Source: Botryosphaeria dothidea
Lineage: Eukaryota; Ascomycota; Dothideomycetes; Botryosphaeriales; Botryosphaeriaceae
Assembly: GCA_011503125.2 (NCBI GenBank)
Contig: WWBZ02000073.1
Location: 930,001 to 994,000, forward strand
Length of the DNA: 64,000 nt
Reading direction: 5' to 3'
The position numbers and the translations under genes are program-made. Within the stretch, counting starts at the first letter, position 1. Every line of letters starts with the position of its first letter. Shown here piece by piece: positions 62,074-64,000 of the stretch. The notes under the pieces were generated by a model. That model was not told where the DNA came from, searched no databases, and was given only the letters and a program-made list of their open reading frames with translations.

Positions 62074-63947
62074 ATGCCCATCGACTCGACCATCGCGTCG
62101 CTGCAGCACGAAATCGCCTCGTGCGAGCGCCAGCTGCAGCGCCTCAAGCAGCAACTCGCCGACGCCGAAGCTCGCGCTCAGTCCTCCTCGCTCTCCGATA
62201 CGTCGCTCCCGGCCGAGACGTTCCATGGCGATGCCGACCACAATACGCAGTTTCTGGGCGGTGCGCTCGGTGGTGGGCTGCCGGACGAGTGGCAGGCTGA
62301 GCTGTTGGCGGTGCTGGAGCAGCCGGCGCAGGGGAATCAGCGGAAGAGGTGGCCGTTGGAGAAGCAGGAGTATAGGCGGTATGGCAGGCAGCTGATCATG
62401 CCTGAAGTGGGGTTGCAAGGTATGGCGCTCGAATGTTGTGTGCTAGGTATTAAGGTGCTGACGGGCGTTCTGGCGGGTAGGGCAATTACGGCTTCGAAGT
62501 TCTGCGGTCTTGATAGTGGGTGCTGGGGGCTTGGGCTGCCCAGCTGCGGCGTACATTGCAGGTGCGGGCGTGGGAACGCTTGGGATCGTGGATGGCGATA
62601 CGGTCGAGGAGTCGAATCTCCATCGCCAAATACTCCACAGCACCAGCAAAGTTGGAATGTCGAAGGTCGAGAGCGCGTTGAACAACTTGAAAAGGTCAGT
62701 ATGCCGTACAGCCCTGAACGTGTTGGCAAACAGTCAGTTGACAGGGTGATTGCAGTCTGAATCCAAACGTCAGATATTACTCTTACAATACCAGGCTGAG
62801 CCCCCAAAATGCCCTGGACATCTTTTCGGAATACGACCTTATTCTGGATTGCACTGATACGCCCGCATCTCGATACCTCATTTCCGATACTTGCGTGCAA
62901 CTGGGCAAGCCGCTTGTGTCTGCATCGGCACTGAGAACTGAGGGTCAGCTGATGATATTGAACAATCCACCACGGGCGCCAGGAGATCCGAGTGGAGGAC
63001 CTTGCTACCGATGCGTCTTTCCGAAGCCACCACCCGCTGAGAGCGTTGTCAGCTGTGGAGAGGGTGGAATCCTTGGGCCTGTGGTTGGCGTCATGGGAGT
63101 CCTGCAGGCACTTGAAGCTATTAAGCTGATTGCGGCCGGGATAGAGAAGCTGCAGTCACCATCAGAAGACACGATGATGGAAATTGACGGCGCATCTCCC
63201 AACAGCTCCGGTAGGCAACAGTCCACGGGGTCCACGAATAGCAAGCCATCACTGCTACTCTTTTCCGCATACAGCAACCCACAGTTCCGTAGCTTCGGGC
63301 TTCGTACCAGAAAGCCCAAATGCGCTGCCTGCTCCGCCCATGCAACAGTGACGCCCGAAGCCTTGATGTCTGGATCAATGGACTATGTGCAGTTCTGCGG
63401 CGCCGTCAGCCCAATTGATGCACTCAACCCCGAGGAGCGCATATCTGCGCTCGATTACGAGCAAGCACGCGCCACATCTCTGATTAGCGGCGTGAACGGA
63501 AGCAGTCCACTTGCGAATGGAAGCTCGGGAGCGCAGCATATCCTCTTGGACGTCCGCGAAAAGGTTCAGTTCGACCTGGCACACCTGGACGGGAGCATCA
63601 ACATACCATTCTCGGATATTGTCGCCACCTCAGTTCCTACGAGGACAACACCTGTGTCCGCCTCGACGCCTGCCACTCCTGCTACGGGCAGCACGGGTTC
63701 GCCTTCCTCTCCAAAGCAAGCAGGCGGTGGCGAAGAGCAACGGCCTTCGTGGCTTGCTGAGCTCCAGAAACTGCCTGCTGAGCAGCCCATTGTGGTGACG
63801 TGTCGGCTGGGCAACGATTCGCAGTTGGCGGTACGGAAAATGAAGGCGTTGGGGCTGGATGATGGCGGCAAGAGGAAGATTGTCGATGTGAGAGGAGGGC
63901 TGAAAGCGTGGAGAGAGACTGTGGACGCAGACTTTCCGGACTATTAA
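62074..63947 (+). CDS. UBA4: Adenylyltransferase and sulfurtransferase Uba4/MOCS3
   Basis: Exons 62074-62419, 62481-62694 and 62756-63947, giving 583 aa. N-terminal coiled coil ([20 protein letters not shown]). The E1-like domain has [36 protein letters not shown] (ATP loop), [14 protein letters not shown], zinc CxxC pairs CYRCVF and CAAC, and the active-site region [15 protein letters not shown]-terminal rhodanese domain follows ([20 protein letters not shown], catalytic Cys in [11 protein letters not shown]). A Ser/Thr/Pro-rich insertion interrupts the rhodanese domain. Activates Urm1 and the MoaD-type protein for tRNA thiolation and molybdopterin synthesis. Confidence 0.95.
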
Positions 63948-64000
63948 ATGATGTTCCAAGTGTAAGTGGGACTCTATGGTATGGTGCATTGCTTCAGGAA

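Overview
The window is fungal nuclear DNA from a filamentous ascomycete (Pezizomycotina). Genes on both strands carry short introns of about 40-110 nt with GTRNGT donors and CTAAC/CTGAC-type branch points. The gene set (white collar-2, Gcn5, Rad50, TFIIA, Uba4, Slx9, Pir-type wall protein, several secreted glycoside hydrolases) fits a plant-associated, Dothideomycetes-like ascomycete. The class assignment is inference. Exon coordinates below were assembled by eye from reading frame, splice consensus and family similarity.

Layout. 0-3 kb: 5' part of an MDR reductase gene (minus), tRNA-Arg(ACG) and an unusual tRNA-Phe(GAA). 3-5.6 kb: intergenic, with one small inverted-repeat element and a perfect hairpin. 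5.6-9.3 kb: zinc-ribbon protein, a conserved membrane-anchored protein and a Ser/Thr-rich protein. 9.6-13.5 kb: candidate small secreted protein, broken or oddly spliced F-box-like gene, secreted GH43 arabinanase-like enzyme. 17-30.5 kb: Pir-like wall protein, small secreted protein, GH3 beta-glucosidase and GH92 mannosidase. 33-41 kb: secreted intradiol dioxygenase, a Gcn5 acetyltransferase with an N-terminal PHD-like finger, and the TFIIA large subunit. 42-47 kb: SRA-YDG protein divergent from a GT31-like glycosyltransferase, then SLX9. 48-54.5 kb: white collar-2 divergent from RAD50. 56-64 kb: GH5 exo-1,3-beta-glucanase, a divergent DenD/OtnK-like pair (D-erythronate-type acid sugar catabolism), and UBA4/MOCS3.

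Common themes are extracellular polysaccharide and glycan breakdown (GH43, GH3, GH92, GH5, intradiol dioxygenase), nuclear regulation (Gcn5, TFIIA, WC-2, SRA protein) and core maintenance (Rad50, Uba4, Slx9).

The most unusual signals are: (1) the tRNA-Phe gene, which has its normal 30-nt intron plus a 51-nt insertion with spliceosomal-intron signals in the anticodon stem; (2) a RAD50 start codon that appears to be assembled across a 2-nt exon; (3) a dispersed family of about 70-90 bp inverted-repeat elements; (4) the PHD-Gcn5 fusion; (5) the divergent denD/otnK pair.
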